Source: Aquatica leii
Lineage: Eukaryota; Arthropoda; Insecta; Coleoptera; Lampyridae
Direction of reading: 5' to 3'
Length of the DNA: 64,000 nt
Assembly: GCA_035610365.1 (NCBI GenBank)
Contig: CM069436.1
Span: 38,881,117 to 38,945,116 of the forward strand
Shown here piece after piece: positions 10,091-22,582 of this stretch (position 1 is the first letter of the stretch; every line of letters starts with the position of its first letter). The notes beneath the pieces were generated by a model that saw only the letters and a program-made list of their open reading frames with translations, was not told where the DNA came from and did not search any database. The position numbers and the translations under genes were made by a program.

Positions 10091-13000
10091 GCTGATAGGT
10101 TTTGTTTGTTTTTTAACCAAGCTTGTATGTCTGCTTTCTTTGTTTCTGAATTTAGAATCTTTTCGGTTTTTTTTACAATGATAAGAATTATTATCCATTA
10201 CAATCACAGAATTTTTGACCAAGCGGCTTAGAATTTGTGAAAACTACGTTTTGAACACTCCTGTAGTCATTTCTTCATAATAATCTACGGTTTTTTTTAA
10301 TTCGAAGCACAACAAATCATTCTGAACATAACCGTCTTCAAATCCTAATGTGGATCGTTAATCTTTTGATGAAAACTTGCTTTGGAGTTGTTGTGTATTT
10401 CTATACTTTGCTTACAGTATGACCAGCGTTTAAAAAATACAATTGCTTGCCCTTTTCTCTGTATTTTTGGATTTTTCGCACGTTGTCTGGTTTTTATCTT
10501 TAAGAATATTACTGCGCGATCTTTTTGAGATTCTATAACGCAAAACGACAATCGAATTAAAAAATGTGTACATAAACAATTTGTTTACGCACTAAAATCC
10601 AATTTTTTGAAATAGCAAACCCATCGTAGTCCTTTTCAATAGAGGTAAATTATATTTTTCTTCAAACAAAGTATAATTAAACGTCGATTAGCACTTTTAG
10701 TTGCATCATCAACGCACCCGGCATGAAATCAAATCAGGGTTTGACCTACCCGTTTTTCTAATTTTTTTAATATTTATATTCTATGGTTCATAATAATATT
10801 ATTGTGAAAAGCGATTACTGCGTTGGTAAAAATTATTTTCTTTAAAAACACTTTACGCTACTACTTAACAAAAAAAGCATTTATGTATTATTTCATTAAC
10901 ACAGTATTTAAAAAAAATATGTAAATTTAGCAATTTATTATTATTATTATACAATGCAACAGTAACATAAATTGTTAGAGATGATTAGAATGTAGTTATA
11001 GGTGATGTCACTCCTTTTTTGTGTGCGGCACCAACATAACTCTTCAGATTTCTAATTCAAAGTCGTTAATTGGCGATTACTTTAGCCAAAACAAATCTGC
11101 ATTTCTTTATTTCTTAAAAATTTGCTTTTAAGTAATCTTTTAATCTTTACATATGTAAAGAAAAATAGTCAAAACGACTTGTCAAGTTTGATCTGTTTAT
11201 GAAAACGAACAGCGTAATTTTGAAAAACGCATAATTTACGTTGCAAACAACTTAAAACAGGCGTCACTGGAATTACTATACATCTTCACTTACTTTGTAC
11301 TAAACTTTTCTTATTTGTCACATAAAGTAAGTTTTAATTTGGTTTTTGGCACTTATCCTACAAAACTGCTAAAATCAAAGTATATTTAGCAAAAAATTGT
11401 GAAAAAAAAATATTTTTTTTATTGAATAAAACAATAACATAAATAAGATTAGCATTGGCATTAAGTTTGACACCAGATAAGTTTTGATGAAGGTAAGAAA
11501 GGTATTGTTGCAAATGATCGATTGAATTTTAAACGTTATTAAAATATATTGATTCAATGAACCGTTTTGTAGTTATTTTCACTTTAAAGTAACCTTGTAG
11601 CGAATAAAAAGAAAACATTTTGAAGACATATAAATTCACCACTTTAAATCTCACTCAAGTTGTGAAAATAAAATGGATTTATAGTAAAATAAACATGTCA
11701 AATATTTCGGTGCGGATTTTCCAACTAATAAAATGAACTCGCACACTTACATTTTCTGTCAGCACATTAATCGACCCATTGTAGTTATTTCCATCGCAAC
11801 TTACTTATGTTTATGTTGTTTAGAAAAAAATTGCTGCACTTGTAAACCAATTCAATAACGATTTAGTATGAACGTTGGCAAGTTGCGCTAAGAAGTTTTT
11901 CGCTCAAGTACAAACAAACAAAACGTTATTTGTAATAGAGATCCTGCTGAAAAACACACGACCAAAGACCTCGCATGTATTTTTAAGTTATCGTTTTGTA
12001 ATTTGCAACAAACCATAAAACTTTAACGCGTTATTATTTGCATAACGTAATAGGGATGTTTTTAAAAATTGGCCATAGCGATGGTGCATTAAGGTATACT
12101 CTTAAACGTATATTAACAAAAATTACTCAAAAGGCACGCAGTCTCATAATTTAAGAGATATCAAGCAACAGCATCAAGCAAGCCTTGCTAATTCAGCTGG
12201 TAAGTGGTGGTGCACTTATCACATGCCTACAGGTTTAATATTTAACAGAGTTTATGCTATAAACTCACAGTATCCCTGACACTCCGTGTCTTTTTAATAC
12301 CTAACTTTCATTAACGCCCGCATATAAATCTCTATTGTAACACAGCCACCGTCTAAATACAGGATAATATCGCGATGAAAAAGAATTATGTAAGTGTAAA
12401 GTTTTTAGTGGTTACTGGCGTGTTCACGGTTTTAAGGAGTAATTCCATAGTAGATCGTAAATTTATTTCAATGTACATTATTAAGAACGCACAATTTCAT
12501 CAAAACCGGTAGAACTATTATGAAGATTGTAAATTATATTACATCTAAACTTTCATATAGCTCTTGCATAAGAATATAATCGAAACAGGTTGTAGTTTCC
12601 AAGTTTTTACACGTTCTTAGAGGCGAGTAATAAACACGTTATTCTACCCGTTTAGTAGTTTTTCCAAGATGTATCATAAGCCTGAACATCGAACGCTACA
12701 TTTACATGAAAACTTTCTCATAAACTACAAAGTAAAAGCTCTATTTTGATAGCATCCCGGTTATCATATCATAACCGGTATTATGGAAGAAATGTTATTT
12801 CTCATATAAAAAGAAGATGATGTAATCGAAAAATCCTTAATTCAATTTTTTTTAAATACAAATATGTCAAGCGGATTTTAAAATGATCTAAATTTAATTT
12901 TGTTGTATCGTATACGATTAACCACGCTACTACGTTTTTACATTTTTTTTACAAATTTATGATATTTTTACTCTAATTTAAGTAACTCATTTAAGAAACA

Positions 13001-13149
13001 AACAATTTTATCTGCTCAAAAACATTTTTGTTTAAAATGGCACATAAACAGAATCAATTATTAAGGAACACAATACAATTATGAGAGTAAAAGTCAAATT
13101 ATTGGTAACACATACACATAAACGTAAGAGCGTTGTTTATTTAGTGAAT
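10091..13149. other. AT-rich DNA without supported genes
   Basis: I see no coding relic, RNA gene or transposon terminus in this stretch. Open frames at 10345-10551 and 11375-11557 are short and low-complexity. Confidence 0.5.
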
Positions 13150-13420
13150 ATACAGGATGTATCTGATTAACAAGTTGTTATTTTAAAAGGTGAACTTACA
13201 GCATAAATACAAGCAACAAATGTCAAAACAAAAGTTCTATTACATTGAAAATAATCAAATTTTTTAGCAAAATAAATCGTAAATTTCTAATCTGTAGTCT
13301 CTTAAGGTTGTTGACATAACGAATAAAAATAAATACAAAATAATGTAATCAGATAAAATAACTGTGGTTAAATGAATTTGCTATTCTGCACATTCTTTTC
13401 AAATACACTAGATACTACTT
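13150..13420 (+). repeat. Short dispersed repeat family (three copies), copy 1
   Basis: It begins with TACAGGATGTATCTGATT and contains AAATGTCAAAA and GACATAACGAATAAAAATAAATAC blocks. The same order of blocks recurs at 21940-22215 and 62333-62655. The first bases resemble the ACAGGGTG-type ends common among DNA transposons. No coding capacity. Confidence 0.6.
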
Positions 13421-14794
13421 CCTTCATTAGATAAAACACAAACGTCTAAACGTCGCGTCGCCAAAAACTGTTCGTTACTCGCGGAAATAATTGCACATTC
13501 GGTCAAATTGTATTTACTGCTGCAAAGAATGATTTTGCAGCTCTTGTATATTATTTACTAAAGTAGTCCTTCTGGACCACAACCTTCGTAGATATGAAGA
13601 ACACCTCCAGTTTTTTTAAGTCCTTGCACACGCGCTAAAACAAAGTTTAAGGCAATTGTTTATTAGGATAATGCTTAACCCACAATCTACGTGGGGTATA
13701 ATTACACTCACTGTACATTAAGGCAGTATCACTGTTGTTTATAATAAAGAAAACTTTAATTAAATATTATGAAGTACGAGTACGTTTACAAGAATCAGTT
13801 AGCACCAAGTAAAGAAGTTCGTTAGAAAATCGAGACATAAATAAATCACACTGTCGTACTCAGTTCTAAGAAAACTAAATTTTGCATTTAATTATCTGTT
13901 TTGTTTTGGTTACAAACAAAGATAAACGTGATCGTGTACACAAAAAACATTTTGTTAAGCGAAGACAATAATATTGCTAAAAAATAAACATTACTATCTG
14001 CTTATACATCAATACGTTTCACAGATTTTAGAGCATGTACAACCATCATTTACTGCATAGTTACAATATACAAACAATTTCCATTTGTTTAGTCAGAACT
14101 CAATGGGACGGGAACGTTAAAAAGCTGACAGAAACCCAAAAAACCAAACTGCCCGCCGTGATCTAAAAACTAAAAAAAATTGTAGGAAACATATTACTTG
14201 TTTTCTACCTGAGCCCTTAAAACTACAGGATTCCATCTACTGTGTTAACACGTGGGCAACTTAGTCACAATTGACTTGTAGTCGAGTTATGGCCAAACGA
14301 GCGGTACATTCTAATGTAATTTTCAAATTTTTAAAGTGCATTTTTATTGAAACAAAAATATGGGTTACGAAGCTACAGGTATGTACTATATTATCTAGAG
14401 AAATTAGATATTTTAATTCAAGAAAAACGGAAACAAATATTTTTCGAGGTACAACAGTTTTTAGTAAAAATTGAAATTGTACAATCAATTCAAAAGTGTT
14501 ATCTCTTGTTGTTCTCAATCTTTTTTGCAAATTTATTTGGTTTATACATCCCCCTATAGTATTCTAAAAAGAATTGCTGCTACTTTTTGCTACCTTTGGA
14601 AAAAAAATTAGTTTTATGGAACGCTACATTTATCTATTTCTTGATATATTTTATACGGTTGTATATTTAGATTAATAAGGAAAGAACACTAATTCTTTTT
14701 TCCCATTTAAAGAAAAGCAGCAATTTTTTAAAAAATTCATAAGTTACCAATAAACGTTTTGTTTTCTGAATTTGCCACATTTTTAAAAATACAT
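13421..14794. other. AT-rich DNA without supported genes
   Basis: Three overlapping open frames of 67-89 codons on both strands between 14261 and 14559 show no recognisable motif and exclude each other. Nothing else was seen. Confidence 0.45.
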
Positions 14795-14796
14795 TT

Positions 14797-14840
14797 TGAC
14801 AATAACGTTTCGCTAACTAGATTAGCTTCGTCAAATTATT
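14797..14840 (-). ncRNA. Degenerate hammerhead ribozyme motif
   Basis: On the minus strand the order is TTGACGA (complement of 14828-14834), an extra A, stem II GCTAA/TTAGC with loop TCTAG, GAAAC (complement of 14807-14811), then GTT. The spacing matches the other copies, but the core C3 position is T instead of C. No GIY-YIG relic was seen next to it. Confidence 0.6.
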
Positions 14841-15047
14841 TAAAAAGGCTATACAATCTTTAAGTTAGATACAAATCTAGAAAAAAACAATTTTTGGTAA
14901 CATAAATTAAAAAAAAAATGATTGCTTTACTTCAAATGGGAAAAAAATTAGTTTTTTTTTATTATACATTATTTATCTACGTTCAAATGACATAAGTGTA
15001 CTAATTACCGTTCAATTTGTTTAGGATCAGAGTCGAATGAGTTATTT

Positions 15048-16988
15048 TTGACCAGAAGGACATTATTTGATATAATAGACGAATGTAATGATGAAACAAT
15101 TAACGAAAATTTAAAATGTTTAGCCAATCAAATAATTATACGGAGAGCATGTTCTGATGAGCATCTGCTAAAATTAAAAAAAAAGATTGGTGTATTTTCT
15201 TCGAAATTTAAGATTAAATGGCAGGCTTGCTGCAGGATTAAAACTAAATTTATTGAAAAAAATACTATTTGGTTAGATACAGCTGTGTTATTTCCAAAAT
15301 ATAATACTTATAAAGGAAGTCGCCCCACATTCAATTTTGAAAAATCTGCGGAGAGAACGAAAAAGAAAAAAACCGAAGACCTCCAAAAATTACATTCACC
15401 ACAAGAGCTTATATTCGCAGCTCAAATGAGTTTAAGGTCATCAAGGGAAAATGATGCCGCAAAAGTTGTTAAAGAAGCCACATCAACAAGTCCGACGAAG
15501 GCAAGAAGATATAGGGATGCTTCTGCGAAGCAAGCAATTTTTAAAGAAGTAGAACCTCTTCTAGTTGAAGAAGCTTTGACTTTATATATAGACGGAAAGT
15601 TTACAAAATTTTAGTATAATTTAGTACGGGGAAACGATAAAACAAAATTTCCTTCGTATATTAAACTTGCAATGACAAAACGGGCGTGCTATTTTCAGGA
15701 AATTGTCATAAAACCTTCTTCTGCGGTAGTGAAGTTGCAGGATTTGTTGAACTACACCGTTCAGCGACTACTAATGAGCCAAGAAGGTAATATTAATTTG
15801 GATTATAGAAACGTCTATTTGATATCAAAGTGGGGCTTAGATGGTTTTAGTGGTCAAGCGGAGTATAAACAAATTTTCAAGGATGGTTCCAAATGACGGA
15901 AGCATTTTTATGATTTCTATGGTGCCAATTAAATTAATAAGTAGGGATCCCACTTCGACTCACAACATTTTGTGGGAAAATCAAATACTCTCCTTGACTA
16001 AACTTTGCAGGACTATTAAATTTAAATTCTGCAAGGAAACTACGGAACTAATACAGGAAGAGGCCGCAAATGTTGAAGAACAAATTGAAAAGTTAGTAGC
16101 ATCCAGCATAACAAATGCAAGAAACTATTAATAAACCATAGATTATTGTTAACTATGGTGAATGGAAAGGTGTGTAACGCTGTTACTAACACTTCGTTCA
16201 CTTAATGTGGTTATATATGCGGCCTAACATCACAAGACTTTAACAATATTAAAAAAGTTTTAGCAGTCAAACTAAAATAGGATAATTATGAATTCGGCTT
16301 GTCGATTCTTCATGGGTAGATCAGATCCTTTAAGTGCCTTCTTCATTTGTCATACAGGCTTGTTTTAGAAAAAGTGAAAGCTAGAGGCGAAGCCAACAAA
16401 AAGAGCGTTCAAGAAAGAAAAGAAAAAATACAGCGAAGCTTTAAGGAGCAACTTGTGTTAATTGTGGACAAGCCGAAACCTGGCTTCGGCAGCTCAAACG
16501 ATGGAAATACTGCCAGAAAAATTCAGGAATTTTAAAAAATCTGCGGAAATTACGGAAATAGACCCGAATATTATTTAAAAATTCTATGTGATTCTCCAGG
16601 TTATTTCTAGTGAGCATAGAATTAACTTGGAGAAATTCAGAAACTATTGCTTCCATTGCCACCGAGTATTTACAAAATACTTATCCATGAGCCAGAGATA
16701 ATTGCCAATGCTTTAGTTCCTATAGGCCAACTCATTGAAGAGACACAAGAGTCCCGCAATAAAGACTTTAAGAAATATAGACAAGACAACACTAGGAAGT
16801 TTTCTCGGACGAAGACCAACGAAGATGTTCTTTGCCCTCTACTTATGTCCTCGGATCCCTTAATTTCCAGTTTAAGACACAGTTCAAAAAAGAAACTAAT
16901 GGTATTGTCGCCAGAAGCGCAAATTATGATGGAAGTTTACGAAAGTACAGAAACCGCACCGGATGAAGATTCGCAAAACGAACTGTAA
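15048..16988 (+). pseudogene. Transib-superfamily (RAG1-like) transposase relic
   Basis: A nearly full-length transposase is readable in frames 0-1-0-1-0. The N-terminal part has LIFAAQMSLRSS near 15410 and KFPSYIKLA near 15650. WGLDGFSGQ (15834-15860) carries the first catalytic Asp, equivalent to the CDGMGD region of RAG1. VCNAVTNT and a C-G-Y-I-C element near 16170-16215 form the zinc-binding part. SSNDGNTAR (near 16490) carries the second Asp, equivalent to the D-I-GNAAEF region of RAG1. KILIHEPEII and IGQLIEETQESRNK (16680-16765) carry the terminal Glu, equivalent to the NESGNK region of RAG1. In-frame stops lie near 16203, 16263 and 16318, and frameshifts near 15890, 16140, 16530 and 16645. 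No TIRs were identified. Confidence 0.78.
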
Positions 16989-17819
16989 CTTAAAATAAGA
17001 AATTAGTAGTTCAATTCGCGAGTAGGGAAAATGTCTCGGTAGGTATTATGAAACTTGTCAGGACCTTTCTGCTCTTGCGCCAGACTGTCACAATTGCGAC
17101 AGCATCTTCGCCGTTCACTTTACATTAAATCTTTGTCGAGTTCATTTACTTGTATGCCCGGGTTAACCTTCACCGTTAAATTGTGTCAGGCTGCAAATTT
17201 ATAATGCGTTTATTTGTGGAAGGTTGAAACGGGCGGATTTTGGTAGTCACCAATTGTTCTGCGTTATCAATTAAGATAACCAACAGGTGGTCTTAGTCGG
17301 AACATTCCATGTCGTCGAAGTAGCGATACGTACTGATAATATCCACCGTCGAAGGTTGAGAACCGCCAGGACCATCCTTTTCTGTTGTAAAGTCAAACAT
17401 GGGGAATTTAATCGATTAAGTCTCAGGGAAACGTTGCGCACTTACATTCGTAATCATTGGATGCCAGCCAAACTTTTTTTTAGTTGTGTTAACAGCATAT
17501 GCTCGTTCCAATCGGGATTTAAGATTGTTTTAGGTACACCAAGTTCGGAGGTTAGCTAACAGTCCGAGTAAGGTCCAGCCTGTGAGTATTACTATTTTAA
17601 ATTAGTTATTTGTGTTTTGGGGACTAGGTCGTTGAGGACCGTACGTGCATGTTAACTTAACACAATTAATTGTATTTTTGCGCTTCGCGAGTTTATCGTT
17701 TGTGCACATCAAATCTCGAAGGCTTAATTTGCTTGATTTGTTTACGATTTAAGTATATGTATTTATCCAGTTAGACGCTATATGTATATAATCATCTAGT
17801 CCGACAAGGGCAGTTTGTT
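16989..17819. other. No supported gene; one unassigned 90-codon ORF
   Basis: The plus-strand frame 17287-17559 is open for 90 codons without recognisable motifs. The surrounding DNA is less AT-rich than average here, which may mean it is part of an older element, possibly the flank of the LTR-like repeat that follows. Confidence 0.35.
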
Positions 17820-18150
17820 GCACGGTGTGTTGCTCGCCACTCGGCACAATTTCTAATTTAGTCAACCTACGTGTGAATGTTTTCAAGAATTTACATTTCT
17901 ATAATTGTTTCAACTTCTGTGATATAATAAATATATATATTCAGTGTTATTATTTGTGTACTGTTATTTATTCTTCGCTTACTACGAGGCGAGTTAGACG
18001 GTCTCCCTCGAATTTAATTTTTCATCGTCTTGGCGCCTTTTTTTTAGATTCACGTTATAATTACACATAACAAAGCCTACGATCCCTCTCCAAAGAAGCT
18101 GTGCTGGCCGTTGCTTTGTTTGGTTATGAGAAGACCGGTGGAACTTTTTA
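17820..18150 (+). repeat. Dispersed LTR-like repeat family, copy 2
   Basis: It matches copy 1 in order: GTGATATAATAAATAT with AATAAA (near 17920), CTTGGCGCC near 18029, ACAAAGCCTACGATCCCTCTCC near 18068, then GTTATGAGAAGACC near 18124. The left limit is uncertain and homology may extend further left. Confidence 0.45.
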
Positions 18151-19807
18151 TTTTGACAGCACAACTCTAGAAACCCGAGTTTCTCGTAACAGAACAAAGT
18201 GAAGATTTTGATACTGCTGATGAAGAATCTGAAGCAGATAGCAATTGACCAAAAACTTTTTATTTTGTTTTAGTTTTTTCGTAAATTTTTTTATCTTCAT
18301 TTCTTATTTTGTTACATATACCAACTCAAATCAACACTTGTTTCAATTTTTTTTGTGTTTTGAAACATATTTTTTTAAATAAAATTATTTACACTAAATT
18401 TATCCAAACATATCTGCGCGTTTAGTTGATGTCAGCTTTTTATACCTCCTGGCCCATAGTGCGGCTAAAAACTTTAATTGCAAATCTCAAAACGCCACAA
18501 GGAAACTACTCCTTGAGTTTGTAGTCGAATTGCAGATACACCCTGTAGAATCCATTCTTTTCTTCTTAGCTTTGTCTTTGATTTGTGTTTTTTTCGTTTT
18601 TTTTGAAAAGTGCTTTTCAGCTATTTACGTTAAGGCTTACTGCGTAAAACAAATCAGAAAATTGAAAGTTTAACTTTATTTTAGTAATTAAATATTAGAT
18701 GGTTGTTTGATATTTGGAAAAAAAGTTAAGACTTTTAAAAAAAGCTGAATCAGCAAATGAAAGAAAAACGGAAACTTAAGCTAACAGAAATTAAAAACAA
18801 ATACAGTAATAAAAGTTGAGTTATAAATTAAAACGCATTTATAACATTTATTATTTATTTCTCTGAACATTAATTAAAGAAATTTTAACTTGTTGATAAC
18901 CAACGCTAACGATGTTAACAACTTTTGTTGAAATTAAGTGTTAGTGTCGTTTCTAGATCAAACTGAAGTTCAATATCGCACGCTTGCAACAATATCACAT
19001 CTGCAACTTTTGCGTTTTTGGTTAGTTCACAATTCACAATCACACTTTTTTTCTACAAGTAATAAATAGTGTCAGTTCTGTACCCTACAAAATGATTGAT
19101 AAATAGCTAATATGTCGTTATGTGTGTAAATTTATTGTAAGAACGACATTTTTTGAGTTAGGGCACTCTTCATGTAAGAAACTAATGATGTTACCTAATT
19201 CTGCATGTCCTATTGTGATGTGATTTACGCTTCATAGATGTCAAGTATCAATTTTAGTTTCCGTTGTTTCACAATCACTTTGATTACTCAATAGTTTAAT
19301 CGTTCTTTTATAAAGCAATAAATAAAATGAATAATTACAGCTCTTGTACAAATTTTGTGTTTTTTTTAGATTTGTCTAGATGTTGCTAAACCAGACAAAG
19401 GCATAAAATATAAAAAAAATGCATTATTCAAAATATTGTCTATGACATCGTAGTTTCTAATAAAAAGTTTTAGCTTTACACTGTGGTTCTAAAAATGTAT
19501 CTGTAGAGCCATGCCAAGGTAAGTTGGCGCCGTGGCGCCAGGTAAAAGTTCCCTTCCCAAATAGGCTTAAATTATTTTAGTTTAAATTTAATATCTGAAT
19601 AATACGTAAAACAATTATATATTTATTACATACCTTATATATATTTTCTAAACACAGATTAAAATATACAAAACCAATAAGCGCATATGATTAATACTGA
19701 ACAAATAAAAGAAAATTTAGTTTATTTATAAGTACAGAAAAGTTTAAAATAAAAAAATTATATACATGGTGTTAGATAAACACGTGACAAAAATTCAAGG
19801 GGTGGTT
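18151..19807. other. AT-rich DNA; small palindromic motifs only
   Basis: GGCGCCGTGGCGCC at 19526-19539 holds two copies of the self-complementary hexamer GGCGCC in an otherwise AT-rich context. The end ATACACCCTGTA near 18537 looks like a DNA-transposon terminus. No gene was seen. Confidence 0.4.
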
Positions 19808-20267
19808 TCTTGGCCTGTTCTAAGAATATTTTGTCTTATGATAATTTTTGAAAACCCCCTTTGTTTTGAAGATACAAGGTGAATAAAATTTACCACAGTA
19901 ACGATATTTTATTATCAAAAAATAATAAAATAAATGTTTGAAATGACTCCAGCCTCTCTCAAAGACACTAGAGTCGTTTCTAATTAAGTTACACCCAGCA
20001 ATTATCCGATTTTGCAAGTCGTCCAAATTCTTTACTAGACTAGCGTAAACCAATGACTTTAGATATCTCCATATAAAATAATGTAAGGGGTTTAGGTCTG
20101 AAGATCGAGCAAGCCATGCGTTCTACCTCTCACCTATGTTGCTGTTAAAAATTCACGAGCAACCAAACTGAAATGTGGTGGTTCACCATCGCGCATAAAC
20201 CTCATTGCAACTTTAGACATAAAATTTTCACCATAAAACATATTAAAATATTTTTAGGGTAAATGGT

Positions 20268-20385
20268 GTATTATTTATTACCTTAGTTTTTACAATTGTC
20301 AAATTAATTTAATTTTGCCTGACGAAGAACTTAGACTAAGTTCGAAAGCTCGCATTTATATTATTCTAAATAAATAATAACTCAT
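20268..20385 (+). mobile_element. Short PLE-type ribozyme unit inserted in the mariner transposase
   Basis: The transposase relic reads up to LIRP on one side (near 20435) and MFYGENFMS on the other (near 20245), so an insertion lies between. Its outer bases form a short inverted repeat: TTATTATTTATT-like sequence near 20270-20281 against TAAATAATAACT near 20371-20382. A hammerhead motif occupies the centre. Exact limits and a target duplication could not be fixed by eye. Confidence 0.55.
20314..20356 (+). ncRNA. Hammerhead ribozyme motif with complete core
   Basis: CTGACGA is at 20319-20325, followed by an extra A and stem II GAACTTA/TAAGTTC (7 bp, loop GAC). GAAAG is at 20344-20348. Stem III is AG/CT, and the predicted cleavage base is C20351. 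Stem I is TGC (20316-20318) with GCA (20352-20354). The stem III pair differs from the AC/GT seen in the other copies, yet complementarity is kept, which suggests selection or a distinct subfamily. Confidence 0.78.
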
Positions 20386-21939
20386 TGCAATTCTTATCGT
20401 CAGCGTTTTTTCCAAAAAGTTTCGATATACTTACCGGTCTAATTAGATAGTCACCCACAATTTTAAGCTAAGCATTCAACGAGAACTGATTTTGAAAACG
20501 ATCTTCAAATACATCATGCAGATTCTTATCTGCCCACACATAGATGTTGTGAAAATTCTTTGCATTTTTTTGATAAACTGGTCTTATCGGTATAAAGAAT
20601 CTGTCTCAGTGATTGAAGGATTACAAGTCATGTTTGCAAAATCAATTGACATAATGCAATATGTGGAGGAAAATCTGTAGGTAGTAGTGCCTAAACGTTG
20701 AATGTGGTGTGGATACAACAAATTATTCTTTAGAATTTTCCGAACTGTCCAAAGACTTATATTCAAAGTATTTGCAATTTTTTGCGTAGAACTACCAAGA
20801 TCTTCTATTATGCCCAGCACATTCTCTTCCAGTTGTACCGTCCTTACTGTCATTGCTCTTCCTGACCCTTTACTTCGATTTAATGTGCCCGTTTCATGAA
20901 GACGCCGATGAATATTTTGGAAGATTTTTGGTCGGGGACATTACAAGCATTCAATGTATAATCGTCTAGTATGTAATAAATTGCCATCAGCTATACATAT
21001 AATGCATGTTAGTTATCTCGGCGTTCGTATAGTGATTCATGATAGAGGATTTCAGTAACTATTGCAGACACGTCATACAGCCAAACGTCACTCAATCTAA
21101 ACATATGCGACCGATACAGGTGATGCTCAAGAAAGATACGTATTTATTCAAATGAAATCTTCTTGTAGATAAAACAGCCGTTCCAAGTGATCGGGTTCTA
21201 AGTAATAACAACACATTCTTAACAATTTTTTGTGCTTGATAAACTGATTGGCATACGCTATACTTTTATTTACATTAATAATTTCAACAAATATAAAATA
21301 TGGTTGTCGTACATATTGTTCACACTGTATTCTCGAAACAAAAGGGGTTTTCAAAAATCATCATAGGACAAAATATTCTTAGAATAGGCCAAGATATAAC
21401 TCTATGTTTACCACATGTTTACCTAACATGCTGTATAGTAAATGTTACTTAAAAAATCATTTTTCTTGCCTTTTTGCGCGCGACTTCATTAATTAAATTT
21501 GAGTTGTAGTTGTCTTCAACACTAATTAAACTCAGGTTTGTTAATCATTCTTAAATATTTTTTTATTAATTTAGGCTTCGAAAATTTTGTTTTACCAGAA
21601 GCATTGAACCATCGAAACATTGTAAGAAAATCATTTGAAAATATGTAATCTAAAACTGCTATCATTCATGCGGGGCTTAATGTATATTAAAAGAATTTTA
21701 TTTTTGTCACCGAAATCTATCAAATTTATTTCGCTCATTATCGAAGTAATTGGTATAACTAAATCTCATTTTTGCAAAAATTTACTTACATTTACCTTTG
21801 ATAATATGTTATACAAAATAACTAGAACATATAAATTGACGATTTAATTTTTTTTAATGATATTTAGGTATATTTCTTATATTACCATCTCTAGATGAAT
21901 AATAACAAAATTTCGATATTCGAAAAATGCTTAATCTAG

Positions 21940-22215
21940 ATGGTGAAATTATAGCATCAATACAAGCAAAAAATGTCAAAATAAAAATTCTAACAAAACA
22001 TTAAAAAAAATTAAATAATGAGCTAAATAAAGAAAATACGGACCTGTGGCATTAAATAGTTTGTTGACCCCGTGTATAAAAAGACAATGTTATAATGTTT
22101 AAATTAGTTTTAAGAACTACACATTTCTTTTCAGTAATTTGCTGACATCAAAAATAAAAATAAATACGAAATAATGTTAAATTAGGTTGTTAAGAACTGC
22201 GCATTCGATGTTTAA
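21940..22215 (+). repeat. Short dispersed repeat family, copy 2
   Basis: Shared blocks with copies 1 and 3: GGTGAAATTATAGCATCAATACAAGCA, AAAAATGTCAAAATAAAAATTC, CAGTAATTTGCTGACAT and AAAATAAAAATAAATACGAAATAATGTTA. It is closer to copy 3 than to copy 1. The ACAGGGTG-like start is missing here. Confidence 0.65.
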
Positions 22216-22513
22216 ATTAGATAATGTTACGTGCGTCTGTCAAAATACGCTAAAACATAAAGCTAAATATGTAAAATTGTTTTTGATTATTTTAATTATA
22301 GCTGATAATCAGACCATATAAGTTTGCAGAGAACGGAGGTCTGATATTACTTGAGCTTGCAAACAAATAAAATTTGTTATTTTTAATTGAATTCACATGC
22401 TCGAAATAAACTTTGATTTAAAAAAATGCAATATTGAGAAGGAACTTAATAAGATAAACCAAAATTATAATTACTATAAACGATGTTTTTTCTGTGTAGC
22501 ATCATATACGTCC

Positions 22514-22582
22514 GGTCCGTTCTATAATAAATTGATAACATTTCCCGTCGGATAATGTTATCACTTTATTAAAGAACGGGCC
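22514..22582. repeat. Imperfect hairpin, MITE-like
   Basis: The left arm GGTCCGTTCTATAATAAATT (continuing to 22543) pairs with the right arm 22552-22582 over about 30 bases with a few mismatches, around a short centre CCCGTCGG. It could be a small MITE or the remnant of a longer inverted-repeat element. Confidence 0.55.

Larger units (their letters stand above)
19830..21050 (-). pseudogene. Mariner-like DUF4817 transposase relic
   Basis: From the N-terminus (near 21045) the blocks are YTNAEITNMHYMY, DGNLLHTRRLY, IFQNIHRRLHETGTLNR, an HTH part with IEDLGSSTQKIANTLNIS and VRKILKNNLLYPHHIQR, then NIYVWADKNLH and FSLNA. After the inserted ribozyme unit the sequence resumes with MRFMRDGEPPHFSLVAREFL, where the second catalytic Asp is retained, then SLVYASLVKNLDDLQNRI and VFERG near the C-terminus. 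Several stops and frameshifts are present. The family normally ends in a GGHFEHL-like motif; here the remnant is FKHLF. Confidence 0.8.
19808..21394 (-). mobile_element. Mariner-like element (DUF4817 type) with about 75-bp TIRs
   Basis: The left end (19808-19882) and the complement of the right end (21322-21394) align over about 75 bases: TCTTGGCCTGTTCTAAGAAT against TCTTGGCCTATTCTAAGAAT, then TTTTGTCTTATGAT against TTTTGTCCTATGAT, and TTTTTGAAAACCCC in both. The transposase lies on the minus strand between them. The element also carries a small ribozyme-bearing insertion at about 20268-20385. Confidence 0.72.
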
